A stretch of DNA of 64,000 bases from Acidimicrobiia bacterium (GTDB taxonomy: Bacteria > Actinomycetota > Acidimicrobiia > Acidimicrobiales > Bin134): the NCBI GenBank assembly GCA_022826705.1, contig JAJDUJ010000009.1, positions 62,001 to 126,000 of the forward strand, in the 5' to 3' direction. A model generated the notes under the pieces. That model ran no database searches. It worked only from the letters and a program-made list of their open reading frames with translations, and was not told the origin of the DNA. Positions 41,262-50,411 of the stretch are shown in pieces. A program made the translations under genes and the position numbers. Positions within the stretch are counted from its first letter, which is position 1; every line of letters begins with the position of its first letter.

Positions 41262-42443
41262 GTGGACCTAACTCCCACACCAGACCAGGAGGCGCTGCGA
41301 CACGAGTGCCGGCAGTGGCTCCAGCAGAATCTTCCCTGGGAGTACGGCAAGGGCCTGCCGCCGCTGTTCGACGATCTGGCCGAAGAGGTCGCCTATCTCC
41401 GCAAATGGCAGGCCGCTCTGGCCGAAGCCCGCTTCGTGGGCGTCTCGTGGCCGGTTGAGTTCGGCGGGCGGGGGGCCGGCCCGCTTCATCACTACATCGT
41501 CCAAGAGGAGCTGGCCCGGGCTCGGGCCCCCGAGCTGGTCGGCCGCCTCGGCGTGAACCTGATCGGTCCAACCCTGCTGGCCCACGGCACCGACGAGCAG
41601 AAACAGCGCTGGCTCCCCTCGATCCTTCCCGCCGAGCAGCTCTTCTGCCAGCTGTTCAGCGAGCCCGATGCCGGCAGCGATCTGGCGTCGCTTTCCACCC
41701 GGGCCGTTCCCGCTGACGGCGGCTGGCGGCTCAGCGGCCAGAAGGTGTGGACCTCCTACGCCCAGTTCGCCGACTGGGGCCTGTGCCTGGCCCGCTCCCA
41801 CCCCGAAGAGCCCAAGCACCGGGGCATCACCGTCTTCATGGTGAACATGCACGCCCCCGGGGTGGAGATCCGCCCCCTGCGCCAGATCACCGACGAGTCC
41901 GACTTCAACGAGGTCTTCCTCAACGACGTGTTCGTGGCCCATAACCAAGTGATCGGCGAGCCCGGCAACGGCTGGCGAGTGTCGCAGTCCACCCTCACCG
42001 TGGAGCGGGGCACCAACCCCCGTCAGCTCGTCATCCACCTCCAGCTGCTCGAAGAGCTGTTCCGCCTGGCCGCCGACACCGGCCGCAACCAAGACCCCGT
42101 GATCCGCCAAGCGCTGGCCCGGTCCTACATCGAGGTCCGCCTGTTCCAGCTTCAGAACTGGCGGGTGCTTTCCCGGCTGGCCCACGGCCGCGACCACGGC
42201 CCGGAGTCGGCCACCGCCAAGCTCTTCTGGAGCGAGATGAGCCAGCGCCTGCACCGAACGGCCATGGACGTGCTGGGTGCCGCCGCCCCCCTGTGGCGGG
42301 GCGACCCCCACAACCCCGGCGAGGGCCGCTGGCAGCGCTCCTGGCTGTACTATCAAGCTGCGACGATCTTCGCCGGAACCAGCGAAATCCAGCGAAACAT
42401 CATCGCCGAGCGCACCCTGGGCCTCCCCCGAGAGCCCCGTTAG
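41262..42443 (+). CDS. Acyl-CoA dehydrogenase
   Basis: This 393-residue protein has the FadE fold. It shows QLFSEPDAGSDLASLSTRA (acyl/FAD contact motif), GQKVWTSYAQFADWGLCLARS, FNEVFLNDVFVAHNQVIGEPGNGW and the C-terminal YYQAATIFAGTSEIQRNIIAERTLGLPR (FAD/TSEIQRN motif). The expected reaction is alpha,beta-dehydrogenation of an acyl-CoA thioester with electrons to ETF. The GTG at 41262 is the only plausible start near the DtxR stop. It is followed 8 bp later by an enoyl-CoA hydratase, consistent with a beta-oxidation-like step. Confidence 0.88.
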   Translation: MDLTPTPDQEALRHECRQWLQQNLPWEYGKGLPPLFDDLAEEVAYLRKWQAALAEARFVGVSWPVEFGGRGAGPLHHYIVQEELARARAPELVGRLGVNLIGPTLLAHGTDEQKQRWLPSILPAEQLFCQLFSEPDAGSDLASLSTRAVPADGGWRLSGQKVWTSYAQFADWGLCLARSHPEEPKHRGITVFMVNMHAPGVEIRPLRQITDESDFNEVFLNDVFVAHNQVIGEPGNGWRVSQSTLTVERGTNPRQLVIHLQLLEELFRLAADTGRNQDPVIRQALARSYIEVRLFQLQNWRVLSRLAHGRDHGPESATAKLFWSEMSQRLHRTAMDVLGAAAPLWRGDPHNPGEGRWQRSWLYYQAATIFAGTSEIQRNIIAERTLGLPREPR

Positions 42444-42451
42444 GAGCACCC

Positions 42452-43285
42452 ATGAGCACCGCCTTCGACACCATCGAATACCAAGTCGATGAGGCTGTGG
42501 CCACCATCACCTTGAACCGGCCCGATGTGGCCAACGCCCAGGACACCCAGCTCATCGACGAGCTCGAAGCCGCCTTCGACCTGGCCGAGGCCGACGACGA
42601 GGTGCGGGTGGTGGTGATGGCCGCCAATGGCCGCCACTTCTCCGCCGGCCACGACCTCAAGGCGCTGGTGGGCGACGTGGAGCCCGACAAGTGGCGGCTC
42701 ATGCGCGACACGCCGGAGGGCAAGTTCCTCCACGAGAAAACCATGTACTTCGATCGCTGCCTGCGCATCCGAGACTTCCCCAAGCCCACCATCGCCGCCG
42801 TCCAGGGCAAGTGCATCGCCGCGGGGGTGATGCTGGCGGCCATGTGCGATCTGATCGTGGCCTCCGACGACGCCTCCTTCCAGAACCCGGTGCTGCGCAT
42901 GACCGGCGCCGCGGTGGAGATCCTCATCGAGCCCTGGGAGATGCCCCCCCGCAAGGCCAAGGAGTTCCTGCTCACCGCCCAGACCATCTCCGCGGCCGAC
43001 GCCGAGCGCCTGGGCATGGTCAACCGGGTGGTGCCCCGCGACGAGTTGGCCGCCACCACCAGGGAGATGGCCGAGGCCATCGCCCTAGTACCCCCGGCCA
43101 CCGCCGCGGTGGTGAAGCGGTCCATCAACAAGACCCTCGAGCTGATGGGCCAGAAGGACTCCTGGGACTACCACTTCATGGCCCACCACTGGATGCACAA
43201 CACCGACACCGCCCTGGGCGCGCTGGAGCGGCGCATGCAGAAGTCGTCGATGAAGGAAGTCTTCGCCGAGCACCGCGATGAGTAA
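42452..43285 (+). CDS. Enoyl-CoA hydratase/isomerase-family protein
   Basis: This 277-residue crotonase-fold protein has ATITLNRPDVANAQDTQ, the oxyanion-hole segments HFSAGHDLKAL and AVQGKCIAAGVMLAAMCDL, and a C-terminal LVPPATAAVVKRSINKTLELMGQ. The two catalytic Glu of typical hydratases are not both obvious, so isomerase, hydrolase or lyase activity is possible. The frame runs upstream to 42293, but ATG 42452 follows TAGGAG and gives a normal length. It overlaps the M24 gene by 8 bp, linking fatty-acid-type and peptidase-type genes in one operon. Confidence 0.87.
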   Translation: MSTAFDTIEYQVDEAVATITLNRPDVANAQDTQLIDELEAAFDLAEADDEVRVVVMAANGRHFSAGHDLKALVGDVEPDKWRLMRDTPEGKFLHEKTMYFDRCLRIRDFPKPTIAAVQGKCIAAGVMLAAMCDLIVASDDASFQNPVLRMTGAAVEILIEPWEMPPRKAKEFLLTAQTISAADAERLGMVNRVVPRDELAATTREMAEAIALVPPATAAVVKRSINKTLELMGQKDSWDYHFMAHHWMHNTDTALGALERRMQKSSMKEVFAEHRDE

Positions 43286-44498
43286 GCCGCTCACCGGCAC
43301 ACTGGAGCTCGACGTCGGGCGGCTGCGGCGGGAGCGCTACGCCAAGCTCCAGGCCCAGATGGCCGCCGACGGGCTCGACGTCCTGGTTCTGCTCCACGGT
43401 CCCCATGTGGCCTACGCCACCGACTGCCTGCCCATAGCTGCCGACGCCACCCACGTCTCGGCCAATCGCCCGGTGGCCGTGGTCTTGGCCGACCAATTCC
43501 AGCCCTGCCTGCTGGGCGGCGATCCCGACGGCCTCGACGTCGACGCACACCCGGCGGTGTGGCCCGATATCGACGAGGGCGCCGCCGACCTCGGCGCCCA
43601 GCTCGACGCCATCCTGGGCAAGACAGCCCGCGGCGGGCGTGTCGGCATCGACCTGATGACCGGGGCCATGCGCCGCACCGGCGTGCTGTCGGCCGCGCAC
43701 ATCACCGACGCGGCCAACACCATGGGCGCGGTCAAGCTCCACAAGACCATCGACGAGCTGGCCTGCATCCACCAGGCCCAAGCCCGCACCAATCGAGCCA
43801 TGGCCACCGTGCAAGAAGCCCTCGTCCCCGGCGTGCGCCGCAGCGAGCTGGCCGCCGTGTTCCTCCGCCGCCTCCGGGAGGAGGGCATCGACGCCAACAT
43901 GATCGACGTCATCTTCCAGCCCATGGCCCGCCGCATGGCCGACGGCCCCCGCACCACCACCGGCCACCTCGCCTTCCCCACCTGGTGGGGCGATCCCGTC
44001 TACGCCGAGGGCGACCTCATCTGGGTGGACGCCGGCAGCGACTACCACGGTTACGCCTCCGACTTCGGCCGCACCTGGGTGGCCGGCCGCCCGCCCAACC
44101 CCGGAGAGCAACGCTGCTTCGAGCGATGGCTGGCGGTGATGGACGCTTCCTACGAGGCCATCGTTCCCGGCGCCACCTTCGCCGAGGTGTGCGCCGCGGC
44201 CACTGCCGCCGACGCCGCCCACCAGCCCGACGGCGAGCGCCCCTGGATGCCCCACTTCTACCTCGTCCACGGCGTGGGCACCGAGAGCGCCGAAATGCCC
44301 TTCCTGGGAACCGACGACGGCCCCGACTTCGACGCCGCCAACACCCTGGAGCCGGGCATGGTGCTGGTGCTGGAGCCCGCCATCTGGGACGACGGCACCG
44401 GCGGCTACCGGGCCGAGGAGATTGTGGCCGTCACCGAAGACGGCTGGATCCCCTTGGGCGGTGGCCACCCCTACGACCCATTCGAGGTGCCCGCGTGA
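43278..44498 (+). CDS. M24-family metallopeptidase (Xaa-Pro peptidase/creatinase fold)
   Basis: This 406-residue protein has an N-terminal creatinase-type domain and a C-terminal pita-bread domain. All five metal ligands are seen: Asp251 in WVDAGSDYHGYASDF, Asp262, His331 in LVHGVGTE, Glu366 in VLVLEPAIW and Glu380 in YRAEEIVAV. Expected to be a dinuclear-metal hydrolase of an Xaa-Pro peptide, creatine-like amide or related compound. DMSP lyase DddP shares this fold, so peptide hydrolysis is not certain. It is coupled by GTGA to a shorter homologue lacking these ligands. Confidence 0.85.
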   Translation: MSKPLTGTLELDVGRLRRERYAKLQAQMAADGLDVLVLLHGPHVAYATDCLPIAADATHVSANRPVAVVLADQFQPCLLGGDPDGLDVDAHPAVWPDIDEGAADLGAQLDAILGKTARGGRVGIDLMTGAMRRTGVLSAAHITDAANTMGAVKLHKTIDELACIHQAQARTNRAMATVQEALVPGVRRSELAAVFLRRLREEGIDANMIDVIFQPMARRMADGPRTTTGHLAFPTWWGDPVYAEGDLIWVDAGSDYHGYASDFGRTWVAGRPPNPGEQRCFERWLAVMDASYEAIVPGATFAEVCAAATAADAAHQPDGERPWMPHFYLVHGVGTESAEMPFLGTDDGPDFDAANTLEPGMVLVLEPAIWDDGTGGYRAEEIVAVTEDGWIPLGGGHPYDPFEVPA

Positions 44499-45436
44499 GC
44501 TTGCACCTCCAACGCCGGACCCGAGCGGTCGACGCCCTGGCCGCCGCCGGGATCGACATGCTGGTGGCCGGACGCCAAGACCACATCAACTACATCACCG
44601 GCGCCCACCAACTCTGGACCGCCGGTGCCCGCCCCTTCGGCCCGGTCTGCACCCTCCATGTCGCCACCGGCGAGATCTTCCTGCTGTCCACCTGGGACGA
44701 AGGCGTCCCCGACGACATCGATCTCGACCACCTCCACGGCATCACCTGGAACGGGGCCATCATCTACCAGCGCCTGGCCGCCAACCCGGGCATGGCCGCC
44801 GCCCAACGGGTGGGGGTCGACGCCTGGTCGCCGGGCATGGCCGGGCTGCTCAGCGCAGTGGCGCCCAACGCTGAGATCGTCCCTGCCGACGACATCTTGC
44901 TCAGGGCCCGCCGCACCAAGCTCCCCTCGGAGGTCGACGCCATCCGGGCCGCCTGCGCTGTGGCCGCCGAAGCCGTCGAAGCCGCCCTCGCCCATCCCGG
45001 CACCGATGCCCAGCGCCTGGCCGCCGGCGTGGAGGCCATGGCTCTGGCCGGATCGTCCACCCCCGCCGCCGAGCCCCGAGTGCACGGCCCCATCGTCGAT
45101 TTCAGCTGCATCCGTTTCCACTACGAGGGAGGCCTGGGCCGCACCGCGGGCGGCGCACCCTCCGAGGCCCGCCCCCACGCTGCCCTCATTGCCGCCTGCG
45201 TCCCCGGTGCCACCGGCCACGACCTCCGCCAAGCCGCCCCCGACGGCGATTGGCTCATTCGAGGTAGCGGTATGGGTTTCGAACCCCCGGTGATCAACCC
45301 CCACTACGGCAAGAGCGAAGTCCTTGAAGAACACATGGTGCTCAGCGTGAGCGCGAGCACCAGCGAGGAATATGCTCGCGACACGGTTCTCGTCACCGAA
45401 TCAACACCCGAAATCCTCTCCTCGGAGGAGCCATGA
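44495..45436 (+). CDS. M24-fold pseudoenzyme, paired with 43278
   Basis: This 313-residue protein has the creatinase N-terminal domain pattern (AAGIDMLVAGRQDHINYITGAHQLW) and ILLRARRTKLPSEVDAIRAAC. Its C-terminal domain is shortened: where the partner has metal ligands it has VDFSCIRFHYEGG, LIRGSGMGFEPP and MVLSVSASTSEEYARDTVLV, with no Asp-Asp-His-Glu-Glu set. It is therefore likely inactive as a metallohydrolase. GTG 44495 shares GTGA with the active M24 gene and ATGA with the following amidohydrolase. It could be a regulatory or structural partner of the active enzyme. Confidence 0.72.
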   Translation: MSLHLQRRTRAVDALAAAGIDMLVAGRQDHINYITGAHQLWTAGARPFGPVCTLHVATGEIFLLSTWDEGVPDDIDLDHLHGITWNGAIIYQRLAANPGMAAAQRVGVDAWSPGMAGLLSAVAPNAEIVPADDILLRARRTKLPSEVDAIRAACAVAAEAVEAALAHPGTDAQRLAAGVEAMALAGSSTPAAEPRVHGPIVDFSCIRFHYEGGLGRTAGGAPSEARPHAALIAACVPGATGHDLRQAAPDGDWLIRGSGMGFEPPVINPHYGKSEVLEEHMVLSVSASTSEEYARDTVLVTESTPEILSSEEP

Positions 45437-46617
45437 ACCTCGACTACCACGCCTACGACGCCGACAACCACCTCTACGAGCCCATCGACGCGTTCACCCG
45501 GCACCTCCCCGAGCGCTATCGAAGCGCCATCCGCTATGTAGACGTGGACGGCCGCACCAAGATCGCCATCAACAACAAGATCAGCGAGTACATCCCCAAC
45601 CCCACCTTCGAGGTGGTGGCCGCCCCCGGCGCGTGGGAGGAGTACTACCGGGGCAACAACCCCGACGGCATGACTCTGCGGGAGTTCACCGGCAAGCCCA
45701 TCCGCTGCCTGCCCGCCTTCCGCAATCCCGAAGACCGTGTCAAGCTGCTCGACGAGCAGGGGGTGTACGCCACCCTTCTGTTCCCCACGCTGGCCTCGCT
45801 GCTCGAAGAGCGGATGAAAGACGACGTCAACCTGACTCACGCCGCCATCACCGCATTCAACCGGTGGATGCTCGATGAGTGGACGTTCAACTACCACGAC
45901 CGCATCTTCCCCACACCGATCATCACCCTGCCCGACCCCCGCCGGGCCATCGAGGAACTGGAGTGGTGCGTGGAAAACGGCGCCCGAGCCGTGCTGATCC
46001 GCCCCGCCCCGGTGCCGGGGGTGAGGGGCTCCCGCTCCATGGGCCTGCCGGAGTTCGACGACTTCTGGAATGCGGTGGAGCAAACCGGGATCTTGGTCAC
46101 CTGCCACGCCTCCGACTCCGGCTACGACACCTACGCCAGCGACTGGGAGGGCGGCCGTGATGAGTTCCTGCCCTTCAAGCCCGGCGCCTTCCGCACCGTC
46201 ATCAGCCACGGCCGTCCCATCTTCGACACCATGGCCGCCATGATCTGCCACGGCCTGTTCGAGCGCCATCCCAGCGTGCGGGTGGCCTGCATCGAGAACG
46301 GCTCCACCTGGGTGGCCCCGCTGCTGCTCGAGCTGTCGCACGCCTACGGCAAGATGCCCCAGGAATTCGCCGAAGACCCGGTGGAAACGTTCCGCCGCCA
46401 CATCTCGGTGAGCCCCTTCTATGAGGAGGACATCCCCGGCCTGATCGATCACATCGGCATCGACCGGGTGCTGTTCGGCTCCGACTTCCCCCACCCCGAG
46501 GGCTTGGGCAAGCCGCTCGACTTCATCAAGGAAGTGGCCCACCGCAGCCCCGAAGACCAGAAAAAGGTCATGTCCGAGAACCTCAAAGAGCTCCTCACGC
46601 TTCGACCTGCCGCATGA
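45433..46617 (+). CDS. Amidohydrolase 2 family metal-dependent hydrolase (paralogue of 18781)
   Basis: This 394-residue protein shares with 18781-19962 the DADNHLYEP start, GRTKIAINNKISEYIPNPTF, LFPTLASLLEERM, EELEWCVENGARAVLIRPA, CHASDSGY, VACIENGSTWV and LFGSDFPHPEG. The metal motif is DADNH rather than HxH, with the catalytic Asp in GSDFPH. It is coupled by ATGA both to the M24 pseudoenzyme upstream and to the APH kinase downstream. The substrate is probably a small acyl or aromatic acid, but this is not shown. Confidence 0.85.
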   Translation: MNLDYHAYDADNHLYEPIDAFTRHLPERYRSAIRYVDVDGRTKIAINNKISEYIPNPTFEVVAAPGAWEEYYRGNNPDGMTLREFTGKPIRCLPAFRNPEDRVKLLDEQGVYATLLFPTLASLLEERMKDDVNLTHAAITAFNRWMLDEWTFNYHDRIFPTPIITLPDPRRAIEELEWCVENGARAVLIRPAPVPGVRGSRSMGLPEFDDFWNAVEQTGILVTCHASDSGYDTYASDWEGGRDEFLPFKPGAFRTVISHGRPIFDTMAAMICHGLFERHPSVRVACIENGSTWVAPLLLELSHAYGKMPQEFAEDPVETFRRHISVSPFYEEDIPGLIDHIGIDRVLFGSDFPHPEGLGKPLDFIKEVAHRSPEDQKKVMSENLKELLTLRPAA

Positions 46618-47723
46618 GCGAACAACCAGAGCAAACCACGGACTCCAGCGTCTTCTCGCGTTCCGACACCGACGAGGCCTCCGAGGCCGAGCGCACCAAG
46701 GGGCTGATCGAGCCGGTCGCGCTGGGGGAGTGGATGGACGCCCAGGGCCTGCCCGACCAGGGCGAGCCCATCACCAGCCGGTTCATCTCCGGCGGCGCAT
46801 CAAACGAGATTTTCGAGATCTGCCGGGGCGAGCACCGCTGGGCCCTGCGCCGCCCACCCCGCAAGGTTCCCGAAGGCCGCAACGAGACCATGATGCGGGA
46901 GTTCCGCATCCTCTCCGCCCTCGCCGACACCGACGTCCCCCACGCCCGGGCCGCCGGTGGTACCGACGACACCAGCATTATCGGAGCGGCCTTCTACCTC
47001 ATGGACTTCGTCGACGGCTGGTCGCCCATCAGCGAGCCCGGATGGCCCGAGCCATTCGGGTCCGACATCAACGCCCGCCCCGGTCTGGCCTACGAGCTGG
47101 TCGATGCCATCGCCCGGCTGTCCAAGGTGGATTGGCAGGCCAATGGCCTTGAGGGCCTCGGCCGCCCCGACGGTTTCCACGAGCGCCAGGTCGACCGCTG
47201 GTACGCCCACCTCGAACGCTTCAAGTTCCGAGACATCCCCGGCCTCGACATCGCCGGCGACTGGCTCCGGGGCCGCACCCCCCGCAGCTATACGCCGGGC
47301 ATCATGCACGGCGACTACCAGTTCGCCAATGTGATGTTCCACCACGGCGCGCCTGCCCGGATGGCCGCCATCGTCGACTGGGAGATGGGCACCGTGGGCG
47401 ATCCGCTGCTGGATTTGGCCTGGGTGGTGATGAACTGGCCCGAAGACGAGGCCGGCCGCCCCACGGTGGGCTACGTCGACTACGAGGGCCTGCCCTTCCG
47501 CGACGACCTGCTGGAGCGCTACGCCACCATGTCGGGGCGCGACGTCGACGAGATCGACTACTACGTGATCCTGGCCCGCTTCAAGCTGGCCATCGTGCTG
47601 GAGGGCGGCTATGCCCGCTTCGTCGCCGGCGGCGCCGACAATCCGAGGATGGAAGCCTTCGGCCGCGTGGTGCTCGACTTAGCCCGCGACGCCGCCGCCC
47701 TGGCCCAAACCACCAAGCTGTAG
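46614..47723 (+). CDS. APH-family kinase (ACAD10/11-like N-terminal domain)
   Basis: This 369-residue kinase-fold protein has SRFISGGASNEIF, WALRRPPRKV (ATP-Lys region), FYLMDFVDGWSP (hinge), catalytic loop MHGDYQFANVMF and metal motif VDWEMGTVGDPLLDLAWV. From memory, these match the kinase domain found fused to or beside acyl-CoA dehydrogenases (ACAD10/11), which phosphorylates 4-hydroxyacyl-CoA substrates. Two acyl-CoA dehydrogenase genes lie nearby (41262 and 49104), which supports a hydroxyacyl role. It is the last gene of the plus-strand run and is convergent with the P450. Confidence 0.83.
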   Translation: MSEQPEQTTDSSVFSRSDTDEASEAERTKGLIEPVALGEWMDAQGLPDQGEPITSRFISGGASNEIFEICRGEHRWALRRPPRKVPEGRNETMMREFRILSALADTDVPHARAAGGTDDTSIIGAAFYLMDFVDGWSPISEPGWPEPFGSDINARPGLAYELVDAIARLSKVDWQANGLEGLGRPDGFHERQVDRWYAHLERFKFRDIPGLDIAGDWLRGRTPRSYTPGIMHGDYQFANVMFHHGAPARMAAIVDWEMGTVGDPLLDLAWVVMNWPEDEAGRPTVGYVDYEGLPFRDDLLERYATMSGRDVDEIDYYVILARFKLAIVLEGGYARFVAGGADNPRMEAFGRVVLDLARDAAALAQTTKL

Positions 47724-47742
47724 CAGCCGCTCTACCAACCGT

Positions 47743-49026
47743 TCAGGCGTCCCACACCACCGGGAGCGCGGCGGGGGCACGGAAGGCCAGGCCCGCGATT
47801 TCCGGCACATCGGCGTCGGGGTCGAGGCGCAGGCCGGGAAGCCGGTCCAGCAGGTGCTCCAGCACTACTCGCATCTCCATGCGGGCCAGGTGGATGCCCA
47901 AACACAGGTGGGGACCGGTGGCGAAGGCCATGTGGCCCTTGGGCTGGCGGAAGATGTCGAACCGCTCGGGATCGTCCCACCGGGCCGGGTCGTGATTGGC
48001 CGAGCCCAGAGAGGTGTTCACCGCCGTCCCAGCTTGGATCTCGATGCCGTCCACCACCGCATCGGCTGTTGCGGTGCGAGAGATCCCGGTCAGGGGCGCC
48101 TCCCACCGCAGCGCCTCCTCCACTGCGGCGGTCACCAGCGACCGGTCGGCCCGAACGGCGTCCAATTGGGCCGGGTCCGACAGCAACCCCACCATCATGT
48201 TGCTGGCCGCCCGATAGGTGGTCTCGGCCCCCGCGGGCAGCAGCAGCCGACAAAAGGCGATGATCTCGTCGTTGGTCAGCCGCTGCCCGTCCAGCTCGGC
48301 ATGGGCCAAGATGCTGATCAGGTCCTCCTGAGGATCGGCCCGGCGGCCCTCCACCACCGGCTCCAAGAAGTCGTACAGCCATTGCGATGCCGCAAATCCC
48401 CGCTCGATCTGGGTGGCCATGTTGGTGATCTCCACCGCCCGCCGGTAGAAGGCAGGCAGGTCGGCCTCGGGCAGTCCCAGCGCGATAGCAATCACATGTA
48501 CCGGGAACACGAACATCAGCTCGTGTACCAAATCGGCCCGGCCACGGTCGATGAAGGCGTTGATGTAGTGGTCGAGCACCGGGTTCACAATGTCGTGCTC
48601 CCACCGCTCCATCTCCCGGCGGGTGAACGCCTGCTGGATCAGCTTGCGGTATTGCCCGTGCTCGGGCTCGTCCATCTCCAAGATGGTGTGGCCCATCACC
48701 AGTCCCATCGACTCGGCGTACCCCGCCGACGAGAACGTGGCCCCGTCCCGCAGCACCGCCTCCACGCCGTCGTACGACAGCACGTTCACAATCTGCCGCT
48801 CCCCGGCCATCAGGTCGCTCACGCTCACCGCTCCCAGCATCTCCGACACGCTGCCCCGGTGGACCGGGCACTGGGCCAGCAACTCGGTGTACACCTCATA
48901 GGGATTGATGGCGTGCTCGGCCCCCTGGGCTTGGTCGAAGGCGTCAAACGGGTCGTACCCTTCGTCACCGGGTTCGGGGGCTCGGGCGGCCGCTAGAATT
49001 TCGCCCGGAGTCATCTCGAACTTCAT
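47743..49026 (-). CDS. Cytochrome P450
   Basis: This is a 427-residue P450. I-helix AGAETT is at 265-270, ExxR is Glu304-Arg307, and the heme loop FATGPHLCLG has Cys375. It shows the usual bacterial order with SRTATADA and DPERFD (meander). The substrate family is not evident; the strings are CYP-like of actinobacterial catabolic clusters. It is convergent with the APH gene and divergent from the acyl-CoA dehydrogenase at 49104. A TATAGC sequence lies 10 nt before the ATG, a weaker version of the leaderless arrangement. Confidence 0.88.
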   Translation of the reverse strand: MKFEMTPGEILAAARAPEPGDEGYDPFDAFDQAQGAEHAINPYEVYTELLAQCPVHRGSVSEMLGAVSVSDLMAGERQIVNVLSYDGVEAVLRDGATFSSAGYAESMGLVMGHTILEMDEPEHGQYRKLIQQAFTRREMERWEHDIVNPVLDHYINAFIDRGRADLVHELMFVFPVHVIAIALGLPEADLPAFYRRAVEITNMATQIERGFAASQWLYDFLEPVVEGRRADPQEDLISILAHAELDGQRLTNDEIIAFCRLLLPAGAETTYRAASNMMVGLLSDPAQLDAVRADRSLVTAAVEEALRWEAPLTGISRTATADAVVDGIEIQAGTAVNTSLGSANHDPARWDDPERFDIFRQPKGHMAFATGPHLCLGIHLARMEMRVVLEHLLDRLPGLRLDPDADVPEIAGLAFRAPAALPVVWDA

Positions 49027-49103
49027 GTCAAGCCGCTGCTATACCAAGTCTCGAACTTCATAGTCAGCCACTTTAAGTCCAACCCAGAGAGTGCGGTAGT
49101 CCC

Positions 49104-50411
49104 ATGGCCATTGATTTTTCTGTAGAACCCGAATTTCAAGAGAAGCTCGACTGGATGGACACCTTCGTCACCACCGAGATCGAGCCCATCGATCTCTATT
49201 TCCGGGGCGAGGTCAACCCCTTCGACCGCACCAACGAGACGGCCAACGCCCTCATCCGCCCGCTCCAGAAGCAGGTGCAGGACAAAGGCCTGTGGGCCTG
49301 CCACATGGGCCCCCACCTCGGCGGCCTCGGCTACGGCCAGGTGAAGCTGGCCCTGATGAACGAGATCCTGGGCCGGGCGCTGTGGGCCCAGGTGGTGTTC
49401 GGCTGCCAGGCCCCCGATTCCGGCAACGCCGAGATCATCGCCCACTACGGCACCGACGAGCAGAAGGAGCTCTACCTCCAGCCGCTGCTCGACGGCAAGA
49501 TCTCCTCCACCTACGCCATGACCGAGCCCCAGGGCGGCTCCGATCCCAACTACTTCACCTGCCGAGCCCACCGCGACGGCGACGAGTGGGTGATCAACGG
49601 CGAGAAGTGGTTCGCCTCCAACTTCAAGTACGCCAAGTTCATGATCGTCATGCTCATCACCAACCCCGACGTGTCGGTGTACCGGGGCTCGTCCATGATG
49701 CTAGTCCCCACCGACACCCCCGGTATCGAGGTGGTGGCCAACGTGGGCCTCGGCACCGAGGACCTCGAAGACGGCGACCACGCCTATCTCCGGTTCAACG
49801 ACGTGCGGGTGCCCGCTGAGAACCTGCTGGGCGACGAGGGTTCGGGCTTCAAGATCGCCCAAACCCGCCTCGGCGGCGGCCGGGTCCACCACGGCATGCG
49901 CTCGGTGGGCGTGGCCCAGCGGGCCCTCGACATGATGTGCGAGCGGGTGCTGTCGCGGGAGACCAAGGGCTCTCTCATCGGCGAGAAGCAGTCCATCCAG
50001 CACTGGATCGCCGACTCGTGGATCCAGATCCAGCAGTTCCGCCTCCAGGTGCTCCACACCGCCTGGCTGATCGACAACGAGGGCGACTACGCCAAGGTCC
50101 GCCAGCACATCGCCGGCGTGAAGGTGGCCACCCCCAAGGTGCTGATCGACGTTGTGTACCGGGCCATGCACGCCCACGGCTCCCTCGGCGTGTCCAACCT
50201 CATGCCTCTCACCTCAATGTGGATGAGCGGCCCCGTCATGGGCATCGCTGACGGCCCCACCGAGGTTCACAAAGACACCATCGCCAAGCAGATTCTCAAG
50301 AGCTACAAGCCCTCCGACGGCCTCTTCCCCTCCATGCACCTCCCCACCCGAATAGCCAACGCCCGCCAATACATCGAATCCCGCATAGAACACGAAATAG
50401 CGAATCTCTAG
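49104..50411 (+). CDS. Acyl-CoA dehydrogenase
   Basis: This 435-residue FadE-type protein has YAMTEPQGGSDPNYF, GEKWFASNFKYAKFMIVM, RFNDVRVPAENLLGDEGSGF and the C-terminal GIADGPTEVHKDTIAKQIL. The final strings (DGPTEVHKDTIA) are those of long-chain or branched acyl-CoA dehydrogenases. Likely an ETF-linked flavoenzyme. The 3' end is rich in AUA and GAA codons that are rare elsewhere. The stop overlaps the convergent DUF454 gene by 4 bp. Confidence 0.88.
   Translation: MAIDFSVEPEFQEKLDWMDTFVTTEIEPIDLYFRGEVNPFDRTNETANALIRPLQKQVQDKGLWACHMGPHLGGLGYGQVKLALMNEILGRALWAQVVFGCQAPDSGNAEIIAHYGTDEQKELYLQPLLDGKISSTYAMTEPQGGSDPNYFTCRAHRDGDEWVINGEKWFASNFKYAKFMIVMLITNPDVSVYRGSSMMLVPTDTPGIEVVANVGLGTEDLEDGDHAYLRFNDVRVPAENLLGDEGSGFKIAQTRLGGGRVHHGMRSVGVAQRALDMMCERVLSRETKGSLIGEKQSIQHWIADSWIQIQQFRLQVLHTAWLIDNEGDYAKVRQHIAGVKVATPKVLIDVVYRAMHAHGSLGVSNLMPLTSMWMSGPVMGIADGPTEVHKDTIAKQILKSYKPSDGLFPSMHLPTRIANARQYIESRIEHEIANL

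Noticed and set aside
43559-44494. Upstream extension of the M24 pseudoenzyme frame
   Set aside because: It is the +1 shadow of the active M24 gene; the GTG overlap at 44495 is a better start.
43278-44498. DMSP lyase (DddP) instead of peptidase
   Set aside because: DddP shares the M24 fold and ligands, but no DMSP-specific residues or partner genes can be recognised here; kept only as an alternative.
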